DNA from: Ovis canadensis
Taxonomy: Eukaryota; Chordata; Mammalia; Artiodactyla; Bovidae
Direction: 5' to 3'
DNA length: 64,000 nucleotides
Assembly: GCF_042477335.2 (NCBI RefSeq)
Contig: NC_091247.1
Location: forward strand, 2,006,501-2,070,500
The notes under the pieces were generated by a model that saw nothing but the letters and a program-made list of their open reading frames with translations, did no database searches and was not told the origin of the DNA. Of the stretch, positions 1 to 12,164 are shown one piece after another. The position numbers and the translations under genes are program-made. The stretch's first letter is position 1. Each line of letters opens with the position of its first letter.

Positions 1-2930
1 AACGGAACCCAGTGGAAAGCATTTCACCAGGCACCTTGACCCCACCAAGGTGGGACCGGGTTTATGGAAGATCCATCTGGAGGGAAATGTGTTGGAGGAA
101 ATTGGGGACCCTCTCCCTACCCTCCCTCCAGGCAAAGGCAATGTTGCTCTGGACCCCAAATCCAGCCGGAGGCCAGGAAGTAGGGAGCGGAAGCAGGGGA
201 CTGGGGCAGGGGGCTGGATTTCCCCTCCTGCCATGAGGGTGCCCCGCCAGGGGGGCTTCCCTGGACATCCACCCTCCTTCTCGATGGCATCTGCTCGGCC
301 AGTGAGGGGCATGGCGACAACCTGCTGACCCATCCAGCGCCTTCCTACTCCAGGAAGCCCTCTGGAGCTTGTCTGGGGGCCGGGCCGGCTGGCCCCTGCC
401 AGCCCCGCTCCTCTGTTCCACGCGTCTTTTCCCTCCAAGGGTCTGCAGTCTCCGCCCTCTCCTCCCCCATCACGGCCGCAGCCAGGCCGCCCCTCCCCAG
501 ACCAGGCTCTCTAGCCCTGTCTGTCCACGTGCTGGCCACCTGTCTCCCCTAAAGCATGGGTGGCTCTCTTCCTGGAGGCAAGTCCACACTCCCCACCGGT
601 GTGTCCTGGATCCCCCTACACACTCACACACGCGCGCGCATGCACACGCGTGCTCGCCGGGGCACAGGACCACCATGCTGGCGTGCACACGCATGCTCCC
701 GGCCTTGAACCCTGGCCTCGGTCTGTTCTGACACCTCCTTCCCCAGCCTGCTTGCTGTGCTCTGAATTCCCACTTCAACTCCAGGGAGGCAGGTTCAGAG
801 TCGCTGAGAAGCAAACCGCTCATCAACAGCAAAGCTGGGGGTCAACCCGGACGGCCTCCCCACCTGGAGCCGGCTCCTGCGGTCGCTGGGTCCTCACTGG
901 AGCATCTCTGGGAGCAGGAAAAGAAAGCACTCGGCAGACACACCCTCTGCCCCCCAAGCCCTCCCACCTGTCAACACAACGTAAAGTTAATCTAGGAGTA
1001 AATACATGTGCTGAGAGGAACAGAGCTTATAAAAGAGGAAAATGTGAGATGCCCAAAGGGGGTGCCTAATTTTATCCCATTTCACAATTGAATTGTAAAT
1101 CTGTCTTGAAACTGAGCCCGCAGGCCACCGTGCTGAGGCTCCATTCGGGGAAGGGGTCTCAAGAGCATTCTTCTCTGCCTGCCGCTCCAGGTCAGAGAGA
1201 GCCCAAACCGGGCTGACTCACCTGTGCCACCCTTGGGGCCCACGGCCGAGGCCGAGCTGCTGGCCCAGGCGCCACTTGGGGTCACTGAGCCCTCAGCTGT
1301 GCAGGGGACAGCCACAGGGACCGCCCAGGCCTGAGGGTCTTCAAAGGGGCCGCCCGTGCGCAGGAGCACTGCCCACCTGAGCTTCCTGACAGCAGCAGGG
1401 ATACCTGCCTTAGCTTCCCGTCATCACCCGGGAGGGACCCCCCCTAGGTCCGCAGCCCTCCCACGGCCGGGCCCCATGCCTACGACACCCCGGATTCCCT
1501 GGGCGGGGGAGTGCTACCCAAGCAGCTCCAAGACGGTTGCCAGCATCTCGCAATTGACATCTGGGATGTTTCAAGTTTGCAAGAAGCAACGTGAGCTTTG
1601 AAGATAGTGTTTCCATGTGTTTATTAACAGTCCCACGAGGCTACAGCCCCGGCCCCTCCCATCTCATGTGTGCCCCATGTGCGCCATCACCCTCGGCTCT
1701 CCCAGCCCCGACATCCACCATCTGGGCGGGACTGGGAGGTGACGGGCCTCCCGCAGGGCTGGGCCGAGCGGGGCGGGGGTGGGGAGACAGCGGGCCTGCC
1801 TGGCCTCAGCACCAAGGACTGTCTGCAGCCTCCTGTTTACAACGTCCCCGAGAGGATTAGTCCCACGAGCTCAGATACGCAGGGTGAGCTGGTCGCTGAG
1901 GTCACGACCAGCCAGCTGACCTTGACCCCGGCTGGCGGTCCTGCTGAAGTGCTCATGATAGCAGCTCCCGTGCTGGGCTCCGCGCGCGCCAGGCTGGGCG
2001 CTCTCCCCCCTGACCCCGTCCCGGGAGGCGGGGCTCCTCCATCCCGCAGGTGGGGGCATGGGGCCCCCAGACCGGCTCCCGTGCACGCGGCAAATCCAGG
2101 ACAGCAAGCCTGTGCTCCCCGCGACTCTGTTCTTCCCAAATGACCCAAAGCCCCCTCTTTCTGCCCCTCTGCCTGCCCCCCAGCAGCCCAGCCTCAGCTG
2201 GTGGGGCTGAGTCGGGGTCGCTTCCAACCCCTGGCTCTGCCGTGTGTGAGAGAGCAGGACAGAGGGGCCTGAGAGGCGGCCGGCCCTGATGGAAGGACTG
2301 AGCCCCTTCCATCCTGGGGCGGGGAGGCTGTTTCTGGAGCGAGGCCCCAGCCATCCCTCTGGGCCTGGAAGCGCAGCCCCAGGCTGGCTCGCACGCCTGC
2401 AGGGCCTCCTCCTCCCCCGGGGCGCCCAGCTCTGGGGTCTCCACCTCCTGAAGGGGGCCCCTCTCCTGACGTTCCAGGAGGTCCCACTGATAGGAGCGCA
2501 CACGCGTCTCTGATTCCTAATGGGCCAGGGAAGCCCCCAGCCTGCAGGGTCTGAAGCCTGAGGGATTACAAAGCTTCGGGTTAGACTGCGGGCTATGAGT
2601 GGGGGTGGGGTGTGGGGGTGTCGAGGAGCTGTCCAGTCCCTGCAGCTCTCAGGGAAGGAGAGCTCCCGCCCACCCCCTCCTCACTTCACTACCCCCGAGG
2701 AGAGGGCTCCTCCCCGCACGGTGAGGCCGACCCTGTACTCTGGCAGAGACCAGAGTCTCAGTCCAGAGACCCTAGACTCTCAACAGTGGCTGGAGATCAG
2801 CCCCCAAGCAGCTCTGCTCAAGGCAGAGAGAGTTTGTTAACTGACCGGGCCAGCAGAGGTGGGTGGCTCACTAGGTGGATTTGTAGGGCTCCCTGTGGAA
2901 GCCTACAAGTGCTGACTGGAACTGAAACAG
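1..2930. other. GC-rich single-copy DNA, no gene recognised
   Basis: I see no recognisable repeat family or protein motif here beyond the short alternating tract at 617-653. Open frames exist on both strands, but their translations are rich in proline, glycine, arginine and serine, as expected from GC-rich noncoding DNA. A short AT-richer stretch at about 980-1115 stands out from its surroundings; it shows no motif I can name. Confidence 0.5.
617..653. repeat. Alternating purine-pyrimidine tract (Z-DNA prone)
   Basis: A run of CA dinucleotides passes into (CG)n and then CA/TG again. The run of CG steps at 630-639 lies between CA steps. Alternating CG/CA tracts of this kind are known to favour the left-handed Z form; no function is implied. 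Confidence 0.7.
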
Positions 2931-2941
2931 TGGATGAGATG

Positions 2942-3066
2942 ACCCATCCACCCACCTTCACTACTATCCATATACCCGTCAGTCCACGCAGACACCCACC
3001 CACCCACCCATCCCTCTATCTGCCCTGCCACCCCCACCGCCCACCAGCTCACCCATCCATCTGCCC
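2942..3066 (+). repeat. Degenerate CCAT/CCAC tetranucleotide repeat
   Basis: The stretch is built from CCATCCA and CACCCAC words with interruptions, a decayed (ATCC)n-type microsatellite. It also explains the proline- and histidine-rich open frame that crosses it. Confidence 0.75.
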
Positions 3067-3079
3067 CTCAGCTGTCCAT

Positions 3080-5210
3080 CTGCTTATTCAAAATTCACTC
3101 AGCTCCCAGCACCAGTCCTCCTGGCCACTAGTCCCAGGGGGTCTGCATACACTGACTGGTGCCTGCCTTTGGAGCAGACAGACCCCAAAACAGGTGCTTC
3201 TGAGACGCGTCAGGGATGCAGGCGCTGCCTGCGGACAGAGCTCAGCTCACAGCCCCGTGCAGTGTGCGGGCCCTGTCCCTTCTCCCAGAGGCATCCCGCC
3301 GAGACCCTCCCAGCCCACTCTGCCGCTCCCCACTGCCTGACCTTTGCATGCTCCAGAGGCCACACCCTGCACCTTGTCTCAACACCCCACCCTCCCTGCG
3401 CTCAAGGCCCAGCTCAGAGGCATGGCCTCCCGTGTGCTCCTCTCTGAGCGCTAACACTGCGTCCAGCCTGCTTGTCTGCTCCCTGCCCCCGAGATGGGGG
3501 CTCCCTGGAGGGGCAGAGAGCAGCCTCTGTGCAGGCTGCATTGGGCCCAGAGCTGATGCTTTTGAGATGAGTTTGTGGAGGAAAGGAGGGAAGTAGAGGG
3601 GAGAGATGGAGGGGCGGGGGCGGGGGCGGGGAGGAATGGCCCGACTCCTTTGTGACCCGCCCCTCTACCCAGAGTCTTCAGGCGGCTTGTCGTCTGGGCC
3701 TCGGGGCTGCCTTCCCACCCCTCCGGGGACCCTCGTTGGGGGCCTGGCACATGCCTTGAGGACTGTTCTCCTAGGGCCTGGAGGAGAGGTCCCAGGCCCT
3801 GGCAGTTCCCACCCCAGAGGTTCCAGCCCACCACGGCACTTGGGAGGTTCCTGGAGGAAATGGCCCATCTCCGGGCCCACGGAGACCCTGGGAGGTAGGA
3901 CTCCCGAGTTAGCCTCTTTCAACAACTTGGAAAGCCTGTCTGTTGGAGAACTCCAAAGCAAGAGCAAGGGCCCCGGCCTTGACCATCAACCCTGGGCACA
4001 AGAGACCGTGTTTCCCAGCACACACACCGCTTAATGTTTAACTCCCGCAAGCTTTCTAACCGCTAATGACAGGACATTAACTCAGTACAAACAGGAGGGT
4101 TCAGAGGAGCCGACCTGGAGCCCATCGAGCGCTGGCCAAGCCACCGCATCCCCTCTGGCCACAAGCGCCGTGGCTGGGCAGCCAGCGGCCGGGGTCATCG
4201 GGCCTGCGGGTGTGGGGAGGCCGTCTCAGGGACGCAGAAGTCTGCTCTGGCTTCCCCATCACCGTCGTTTCTAGATTTTGCTCGAAGGGTGCTTCCCCGA
4301 GGAAGCCCACCACTCTCCCACCAGAATCACACTGGCCGAGCTGGTCTCCACTCGCCTGCCGATGAGGGTGATAAGCCAGCACCCGCATTCCTAGCAGGGT
4401 CCCTACGTAAACCACATGGGAGACAGGACTGTGTGGCAGGCAGGGATGCCTGGAAGCGCGGCAGGGAGCGCGGACAGAAGACAGCTGCTTTCTCGGGGAT
4501 GGGGGGTGGTCTGCGGCAGGCGGTGGCGCTCAGTCCACTGGGAGCCTCTCTGAGGATGCGGAGTGCACCCCAGAATTTTCCCCTTCTGAGGGACGACACC
4601 CACCAGCAGCCCGCTTGAAGGTCACACCTGGGACCTTAACTCCCCAACACCTCCCTCGGGGCTCTCCTGCAACCAAAGGAAGGCAGGGCGTTGGTCAGGG
4701 GCGCGGGACGGCCCCCGGCTGCCACCCACTGTGGGCCCACGCGGCTCTGTGCCCTCGCTCCCCTCGGCTCCAGGGTTAGCCCTGATGGTGGGGGATGGCC
4801 CTGCTAGGAAAGGCGACCACCCCCGTCTTGGAGACTAGGAGCCGGGGGTCAGACTGGGCACGGGGCCTCGCCCGGCGGCAGCGCCAGTGGTGGGAGCACT
4901 GGGCTTGCTCTGACCACTGGCTGCACAATGTGCCCTGAGTTTCCGGCTGTGCGAGGGCTCCGGAGCTTGGAGGCGGGAAGTGGTCAAGGAGGCCGCCTCC
5001 CCCCGGGCTGTGTCCCAGAAGGTCGCTGCACAGCCGGTCTGCCTCCCGCTGCCACAGTCCCTCAGCCAGTGTGGAATCCCTCCCTCCTCCATCCTAGATG
5101 GACGGAGAGGGTGCGGGGCTGACGAATGCCATCACAGGCCCGCACGGAAGCTAGAGAACATTCCTGAGCACGGCTGGGCTGACCAGACTCTCTGAAGTCT
5201 TTTTCCTTGG
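3080..5210. other. GC-rich single-copy DNA, no gene recognised
   Basis: No repeat family or coding domain was recognised. It contains a G-rich tract (3608-3635). A short AT-richer segment at about 4030-4100 interrupts an otherwise GC-rich background. Confidence 0.45.
3608..3635 (+). repeat. G-rich tract with tandem GC boxes
   Basis: Three successive GGGGGCG-type units give more than four runs of three or more G, fitting the G-quadruplex pattern. The same units match the GGGCGG core bound by Sp1-family factors. No promoter context (TATA, CpG island, exon) is visible next to it. Confidence 0.6.
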
Positions 5211-5214
5211 GCTC

Positions 5215-5415
5215 CTCCCGGTCTTAGTGGCAGCACGTGGCATCTTTGATCCTTGTTGCCTCCTGCGGGATCCCTCCCTCTATTTTTTTTCAGTTGCGCC
5301 CTCAGGATCTGTTTCGTTGCAGCATGCAGGATCTAGTTCCCTGACCAGGGATCAAACTCAAGCCCAGCACATCGGGAACGCAGAGCCTTAAGCACTGGGC
5401 CCCCAGCGGAGTCCT
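5215..5415 (-). mobile_element. CHR-2/Art2-type tRNA SINE relic
   Basis: Read on the minus strand it begins near 5415 with the tRNA-like head (gtggccc-type start, then a box B resembling gtttgatccctggtca) and ends in an A-rich tail seen here as a T-run at 5282-5290. The central phrase tagttccctgaccagggatc on the plus strand is typical of cetartiodactyl tRNA-derived SINEs. The element is diverged, so it is older than the Bov-tA copies. Confidence 0.75.
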
Positions 5416-5419
5416 TCGA

Positions 5420-7175
5420 GAGCCTTCACTAGACGGAAAGTACCGTCCCAGGCTCATGAGAAACTCCACTGGGGTCAGCGAAGACGCTGCCAGTGGTGGG
5501 CGGTGAGCCTCAGCCCAGGCTGCGAGGTCCAGGCCCTCTCCTCTCTCCCACCACCACCCCGCCCCCACCAGGCTTGGCTGGGGAGTCCTGGGAAGGAAGC
5601 GCTCCCCAAAGTCATCCTGGGGCTGACCCCTCTCTGCTCTGCTTCCAGTGGGAGGACTGTGTGACCAGCCCTCTGCTCCCCTTCCCAGCTCCATGGCCCA
5701 GGGACCATTTCAGGAGTGACATCCACCTCCTGTCTCCAAAAACCCTGGTGTCAACTGGCCCTGCATTTGTAAAAGCCCCTGAAATGGGTCGGCCAGCCCC
5801 CACGGGAAGCGTGGGCATGCCCAAGCCAGGGTGCGGAGGTTAGACTCTGGCCCTTCAGTTCGGAGCTGTGACCCACGCTGTGCCCGCTGGGGGCAGGGGG
5901 CATGTCAGCCAAGAATCTTGACATCAGCCCATCAAGCTTTACTGGGCACCTACCACGTCAGCCAGACCAGAGGATGCCGCGGAGGGGAAGACTCCAGGCG
6001 CTCCTGGTCCGGGAGAGGGCGGCGCAAGCACAGACCCCGACCCTGATTCCAACAGGCCTCTCCCAGACTCCCTCCTCTGAGCTCCTGCTTGGGGTCGCAA
6101 AGAGTTGGACACGACTGATCTCATGTATACTGACCTCCTTCTGCAGGAAGCATGCCTGGAGCACTCAGGGGCCACACTGGGGAAAAGATGCAAAATGCGT
6201 ATGTGTTGGGAGTGTCAAAGGAGGAAACAATCCAGATGCCGCTGGCTTACACAGATAAGACATATAAGTGACCTGGGAAATCAGGGAGGACTGCCTGGAG
6301 GAGGCACTGCCTAAACCAGGACCAAATTTAGCCAGGGAGAAGTGATTAGAAGAGGCCTCCTGGCAGGGTCAGTCACAGAGATGCTTCAGGAGTGGGCAGA
6401 GTCAGCAGGACCCGGTGAGAGCTTCTTAGTGCCCTGATGGTGGGCCCTCTGTGGTGGGGGTGTGATGAGCAGCTGGAATGTGGGCCACGGCCGAGCTCCA
6501 TCCCTGCTCCTGGAACAGGAGGGCTTCCAGAGCTGGCGGTGAAGTCGGTCCCGAATCCTCTGCAGTCTGGGGTTTCCTTACCCTCCGGGTAGTCAGAGGA
6601 CAGCTCCACATAGACCCTCTCTCCTGCCGGGAGCTTCTTCCAGCTGTTGGTCTCCGAGTGTCAACCACAGCGGATGCTCTTGGAAGGGTCTGAAACCCTG
6701 TTTCCTGAGCCCACCCTCCCTGCTGCAGCTCTGGAAGAAGGGCCAGAGGTGGTGCACCACAGTGGAGCCTCACATCCGGCCTGGTTTCTGCCTCGTGGAT
6801 GGGGTCAAGAGAGTGGAATCAAGCCAAATGTACGTGATCTGCAGGGAAGAAAGCGGACCAAGAATGGGTCCCAGAGCCTGGAGCAAGCCGCCTGCAAGCC
6901 GTGCCCCAGCTCCTTCTGTCTCCCAGGTTTACTTCCTGTACTTGACGAGGGCTCACTGGGCAGGGCCTCTCTCTCGGCTCCACGTCTGCGCCCTCGGCAG
7001 GCCGGCACACAGTGGGTGCTTTGCTGAAGGTATGGACGAGCCCTGCAGGGTGTGGGTGGGGCCCCGGGGGCTGTCCCCTCATCTCACCTCTGCTGGCAGC
7101 CCCTGACTCCCTCTAGACTCAGAGACAGCGCGGGGCTTCCACTAAAGAGTCAGAGCCGTGTGAGTTAAAAGCCCG
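5420..7175. other. Single-copy DNA with minor repeat scraps
   Basis: No gene recognised. A MIR/L2-like phrase (ttactgggcacctacca) lies at about 5939-5955, and a 29-base Bov-A/BovB-type 3' end scrap lies at 6091-6119. The remainder looks like single-copy noncoding DNA. A phrase at about 7010-7020 resembles the end of a MIR. Confidence 0.45.
6091..6119 (+). mobile_element. Terminal scrap of a Bov-A SINE or BovB
   Basis: Only the shared 3' phrase ggggtcgcaaagagttggac plus cacgactga is present. This phrase ends Bov-A-type SINEs and closely resembles the BovB 3' end, so the parent family cannot be decided from 29 bases. Confidence 0.7.
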
Positions 7176-7180
7176 GTCCT

Positions 7181-7361
7181 GGGGCCTTCCTGGCAGTCCA
7201 GGAGCTAAGCCTTTGCCTCCAGCGGTTGGCAGGGTCTTTGGTCGGGAAGCTAAGGTGGAGCTTGCCTGGGCGAAAGAAAGGGAACATGACGCAGAAGCAA
7301 TATTGTAACAATTCAATGAAGACTTTGAACATGGTCCACATCAAAAAATCTTTTTAAAAGA
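7181..7361 (+). mobile_element. CHR-2/Art2-type tRNA SINE
   Basis: It starts with ggggccttcctggcagtcca, the SINE head. It ends with the diagnostic tail phrases gcaatattgtaacaattcaa, aagactttgaa and atggtccacatcaaaaaatc, followed by an A-rich end. The mid part is diverged, consistent with an old copy. A 7-base word ttaaaag occurs at both edges, too short to call a target-site duplication. Confidence 0.8.
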
Positions 7362-7416
7362 GGAAAAACAATCCCCACGTTTGACTAAGAGGGCACCCGG
7401 GATGGGCGACTTGGTC

Positions 7417-7455
7417 TTTCTGAGCCTCAGTTTGTTCATCTGTGAATTGGGGACG
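7417..7455 (+). mobile_element. MIR SINE core fragment
   Basis: The phrase tgagcctcagtttgttcatc followed by tgtgaattgggga matches the conserved MIR core (cctcagtttcctcatctgtaaaatgggg) in plus orientation. MIR is an ancient mammalian SINE, so only the core is readable. Confidence 0.6.
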
Positions 7456-7459
7456 ACAA

Positions 7460-8195
7460 CAACCCCAGTTTGCTGAGAGGCCCACCTGAGGGGAGGCTCA
7501 CACGTTTTCACTTGTGCGTCTTCATCCTGCACTCCTCCCCGTGGCCCCATTGACTGCACAGGGCCCAGAATGAGCCCTGGGCCCTCTGAAGCACCCCATG
7601 GCTCGGTCTCTGTGCCCCATGGAGGGCAGGTGAAAGTTCAGGGACAGTAAATAAACTCACAGGTCAAGTAAGAGGAGCACCACTACCTTTGATCCAGAGG
7701 CCCAGCCTTATCTCCTGTCCCTCCTGTCCGTCCTGTTTGCCCACATCAAGGCGATGGACGGCGGGTAAACATGGCCCCAGCAGGCTGACCCGCCGAGAGG
7801 CAGCGGGGGCAGCGAGGGGCAGCGAGGGACAGGCAGGAGAAGCTGGGGACAGAGAGGGCCAGGCCTGGAGCCAAGCCAGCTGCAGGGAAGAGCCCGCCCC
7901 CTCTTCCAGGGCTGCCCCCACCCGGGTCACAGACGAGCAGAAACCCAGCCCAGCCAGTTACAGACCTGCCTGAAGAGCCCCAGCCGCGTTCCTGGCTCCC
8001 CCCAGCCCCTTAGCCCAGGACGCCACCACCCCTGCGGGACAAAGCGAGCCCTTTCCTCCACCCAACAACTGTTGAGCTGGTGTGGCCACCGAGCTGGTCC
8101 TGTCTGGGGTGAGGGCTACTCTCTGTCCAAATCCACGTGGATTCCAGACCTCATGGACTCCCTCGGCCTCTGCTGAGGGACTGTAGAAGGAAAGG
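7460..8195. other. Single-copy DNA, no gene recognised
   Basis: A short purine-rich internally repetitive patch (ggcagcgggggcagcgaggg) lies at about 7799-7830. Otherwise I see neither a known repeat nor a coding signature. Confidence 0.4.
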
Positions 8196-8197
8196 CC

Positions 8198-8305
8198 TTT
8201 TTTAGCCACACTGCACAGCAGGTGGCACTTCCCTGACCGGGATCAAATCCGCGCCCCAGCAGCAGAAGCTCAGAACCTTAACCACTGGACCACCCGGCAA
8301 GTCCG
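8198..8305 (-). mobile_element. CHR-2/Art2-type tRNA SINE fragment
   Basis: On the minus strand, ccggacttgccgggtggtcc and agtggttaaggttctgagc match the tRNA-like head of this SINE family, and the phrase near 8230-8250 is its box B region. The plus-strand T-run near 8199 lies at the 3' side. The copy is short and diverged. Confidence 0.75.
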
Positions 8306-8708
8306 GAAAAAGCCTTTTGAAGACGTGGACCGCCCTCCTCCCCTCTGATAAGGAAACTTCTGATAAACCAGCGTCGGACTCTGGCCACCCCCCGGTAAAC
8401 ACTTCCTCCCGTTGGCCAGAAGGGCAGACCCATCTTCTTTCTTTCCTTGCTGTGGCTGTCAGGAAGCGCAGGCTCATGTCGCCTGACCAGTGACCGTCTC
8501 TCTGGTTCCTGAGACACAGGTCTCTGTCCTCTTCCCTCTGGAGTATTCCTGACCTTTTCCTTCCACTTCAGTGTTTAAATTCTGGTTTCAGTGTGTGTTT
8601 TTTGCAGAAGATTCCCAATGAATACACAGAATACATGTCATTGTGTATACACCCAGCCACCTCACATTGTAGAATAAGTAATTTCCAACTGTGTCCTCAA
8701 AACACTGG

Positions 8709-9090
8709 CACATGCACACAGATGTGCACACACACAGACGTGCACACACACACGGATGCGCACACACAGAGATGTGCACACACACAGGGATGTGCACACA
8801 CAGACGTGCACACAGAGACGGACGTGCACACACACACGGACATGCACACACACATGGACGTGCACACACAGAGATGTGCACACACACAGGGATGTGCACA
8901 CACAGACGTGCACACAGAGACGGACGTGCACACACACACGGACGTGCACACACACATGGATGTGCACACACAGAGATGTGCACACACAGGGACGTGCACA
9001 CACACGGACGTGCACACACACAGGGATGTGCACACACAGGGATGTGCATGCACATGGAAATGCACACGCAGACGTGCACGCACGCAGTCG
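8709..9090. repeat. GTGCACACACA minisatellite with a 102-bp higher-order unit
   Basis: The array is built from variants of a GTGCACACACA word separated by GGAC, GGGAT, GAGAT or AGAC words. A block starting at the gagatg of 8769 recurs almost exactly from 8871, giving a 102-bp higher-order period. Because 102 is a multiple of three and no stop word occurs in the units, several frames on both strands stay open. Their translations are low-complexity Cys/Val/His/Thr strings with no coding meaning. Confidence 0.9.
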
Positions 9091-9094
9091 TCAG

Positions 9095-12000
9095 AGTCCT
9101 CGGAGCCCCCTCTCCTGGATCCATTGTGTCTCTAAAGACGCGTGTGTTACACTCACCCTGTTACCCTGCTTTCAGCACCCACAGCGTCCTGCTGGGCATG
9201 GGGAGGGGCTTGGCAAGCAGAAGCCCTGGGCCGGGATCCTGCTTTACCCCCATGAAAGGGAGGACTTGGGGGCCCCTCCCAGCCCGCAGTTACACAGCTG
9301 GAACATGGGAGTTAGTGACTGCTCCTCTCCGAGGCGGGGGGCACTCACTGCCCAGACCTCAAGTGCCGTGCCTGACCGCCTTCCAGGGAGGCACCCTCCT
9401 CCTGGCCCTGGGCCCCCTCCCTCTAGACTCTGACCGAAGCCCTAGGCTGACCCTGGAGAGAACCGCACGAAAAGTCAGCCCAGTTCTGGGCACTTCCAGG
9501 AGCCTCGCTGACCACTTCCTGCGCAATGCACTTCCTCCGACTCCCCTCCAGATTCGGGTGCCCCGAGCGTGGGGGCGGGCTGCCCTCCCCAAACCTGGGC
9601 GCCTGATGAGCCCAGTCACGTGGGGACAGTGATGAGGAAACCAGGCCTGGGGCGAGTTCAACCCAAGAGGCAGGGGCTGAGGCTTCTGCGGCACAACCTG
9701 CATCCCAGGCCCAGCCCTGGCTGGCTCCTCTCCACTTCCCCGGACCCCACATGCGGCCCCCGCGGGCCCCCTGGTACAGCCTGCCCCTGCCCCCTCCTCG
9801 ATCCCCAAACACAATCCGTCCCCAGCCCAACTGCAACGCGCAACAGAGATAATCAGTATTAATATTAGTTATTGTTATTGATTTCAGCTTCAGAGAATTG
9901 ATTTCCAGTCTGGGCCCCTTTTATGAGGCTCTTTGCAGAAGACGCATGGACGCGGCCCACCACTTTCTGGGGACCAGCCCCCTCCCTGGGCCAGGCCTGC
10001 AAAAACCATGGGGGACAACAGGGAAGATGGGGTGAGGAAGAGAGGATAGGGGCGGGGTGGACGACCCTGGGGCGGGAGTGCTTCCGCTCTGCCCCCTCCC
10101 TACCCAGGGCCAACGACGGGGCGGGGCGACCCTCGTTCATCCAGGGAGCACAGGCCCCGAAAGGCCTGCTTTTCCTCGGTGACCCCCACACCCACCTCCC
10201 CACTCTAGCCCTCCCAACCCGCCCCAGGGCCCCGCCGCAGCTGCTCTCTCCCCAACCCCAGCCCCCCGCCCTGCCCACACGGAGCCCCGACTCGCCCACC
10301 CTCATTTCTTCCAGAATTCCCAGGGTTGGCGAGACCCTGCTCTGGGCTCCTACCCGCCACAGCCCAGGGTGTGCCTACCCATGGGACAGGCAGAGAAGCC
10401 GGGGTCTCACCCTGAGCTCCGAGCCTGGCGTTTGCACTCACACAGGCTTGTTGAGTGCATGACTGACCGCGGGTGTTCCTGATCGCCCATGATGTGCCCG
10501 GTCATAGGATCCTGGAACGTCAGAGCTGGAGGACAGTCTGACAAGGCAGAGACGAGTTAGGGACGATCTCAACCACCCCCTGTACCGATGGGGAAACTGA
10601 GACCCGGGGAGGGAGGCGACTCCCCCAGGGTCACTTACTCCCCTCTGCTGCCCTCTGGGCGGGCCGCATGTCCACCCCGGGACATCTTTCCGTGGAATCC
10701 CCTCACCTGCAGGCTTGAAAGTGCCACCCCCTGCCTCCGAGCCCACTCCCCCAGGCTGGCCTCCTGACGGAGGCGGGGCGGCCCCCTCCCCGCCCCCAGC
10801 ACCCACTGCTTCAGATTCTAGAAAAGGCTACAGTTCAGATCACCCTTTGTCTCCAGAGGACAGTTTCTTGCAAATGACATAATGCCGGGAATTCATTCAT
10901 TCCTTCCCTTAACTGTTCGTAGACTATTTGAAGAATTCATCAAACATGGCGCCAGAAGCGCCAAACAAGGGCCAGAACATCAGACACGACAGACCCAGGC
11001 GTTTCGTAATGGTTCTAAGGCCATGAGCACCTCGCCCCTTAAGAGGCACAGAGCGGGTGCGCGCTCCCCAGAGGTGAATCCAGAGCCCACGGCCACTGGG
11101 GGGTGGGGTGCGGGCAGTGTAGCTTCCAGAGGCCCCCCAGAGGGCAAGGCCCTCACCCGACTCCCTGGGGGCTGGGGGCTCCCAGTCCACTCTGACCCGG
11201 CCCTCTGTAGCACGGTGCCCTCGTTTCTTTGAGAACCCGGTGAAGTCATGGGTGCCCCTAGGCGGCATGGGTGGTGTTGGGGGCTGAGCACTCCGCAGGG
11301 CCCACCGAGCACACCCCGGGCTTCCCTGGTTGCAAGTGGAGCCCGGCTCACCCACCCAGGCACAGCGCCCAGGGGTCTCCTGCAATCCCCCAAGTCACCC
11401 CGGTGAGAGTCAAAGCTGGAATCCGGCCCCAGCTCCATCTGACCCCAAAGTCCAGGTCCTGCCCCTGGGGGGCTGACCACGCCCCTTGCCAGGCACCCAC
11501 AGACAGCCTGGGCGGGGGTCAGGGCAGCGAAGGGGCTCCCTAGGAAGCAGTGCGGGTGCTCACCAGATAAAGCTGCTCCCCTGACACCTCCTCCTTCAGA
11601 GCCCCTTCCCTGAGCTGTCTCTGCGCCTCAGAGTCACACTCCAGGGGCGAGAGAGGCCCAGCGGCAGGTGCCCGCCCGCCTGCCCTCAGTCATGCGTGGA
11701 TTCCCTGAGAAGATGGGGACCGTTCTCTCCCCTCCATGGCTGAGCCACATCAGAGAGGACGCTCACAGCATGGGCTCGCCCCACCCCAGCCCTCCACCTT
11801 CTGTCAAGTGCCCACTGCCGCCCCCCCCCCACATGCCCTTAGAGCGGGCACCAAGGCATCGTCTCCAGCCACCTGGGCTGCAGAGTCCCGGCCTTCTGAG
11901 TGGCCGGTAAGTTCTGCCCCGACTTTGCTAACGAGAAGCTGGTGGAGCCTGGCTTCCATCTTCTGGGGTCGCCCCAACTCCCAGCGGGGGCCCACGTGTT

Positions 12001-12160
12001 ATCTAGTGTGGTCGCCGCCAGGTGAGGGCCGTGGCCAGGGGCCCGCACACCTGCCAAGGAGCGCCCGGGTCCCGGGGCGGGAGGAGGCTGCCAGGGCCGG
12101 AGAGGAGTACCACGGTAACGCCTCCAGGGCGATAAAACGGGGCTTTGAGTAATTATCATC
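9095..12160. other. GC-rich single-copy DNA, no gene recognised
   Basis: Apart from a MIR core (10574-10636), nothing here matches a repeat I know. Short AT-richer segments at about 9840-9925 and 10815-10960 interrupt the GC-rich background. A C-run of about ten bases sits near 11821-11830. Open frames are proline/glycine/serine-rich and unsupported. Confidence 0.45.
10574..10636 (-). mobile_element. MIR SINE core fragment
   Basis: The phrase gatggggaaactgagacccg, followed by an aggcgact and cagggtcac pattern, matches the MIR core and downstream segment read on the minus strand. Confidence 0.6.
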
Positions 12161-12164
12161 TCAA

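Noticed and set aside
8588-9632. Cys/Val-rich or His/Thr-rich repeat proteins
   Set aside because: Explained by the CA-type minisatellite on both strands.
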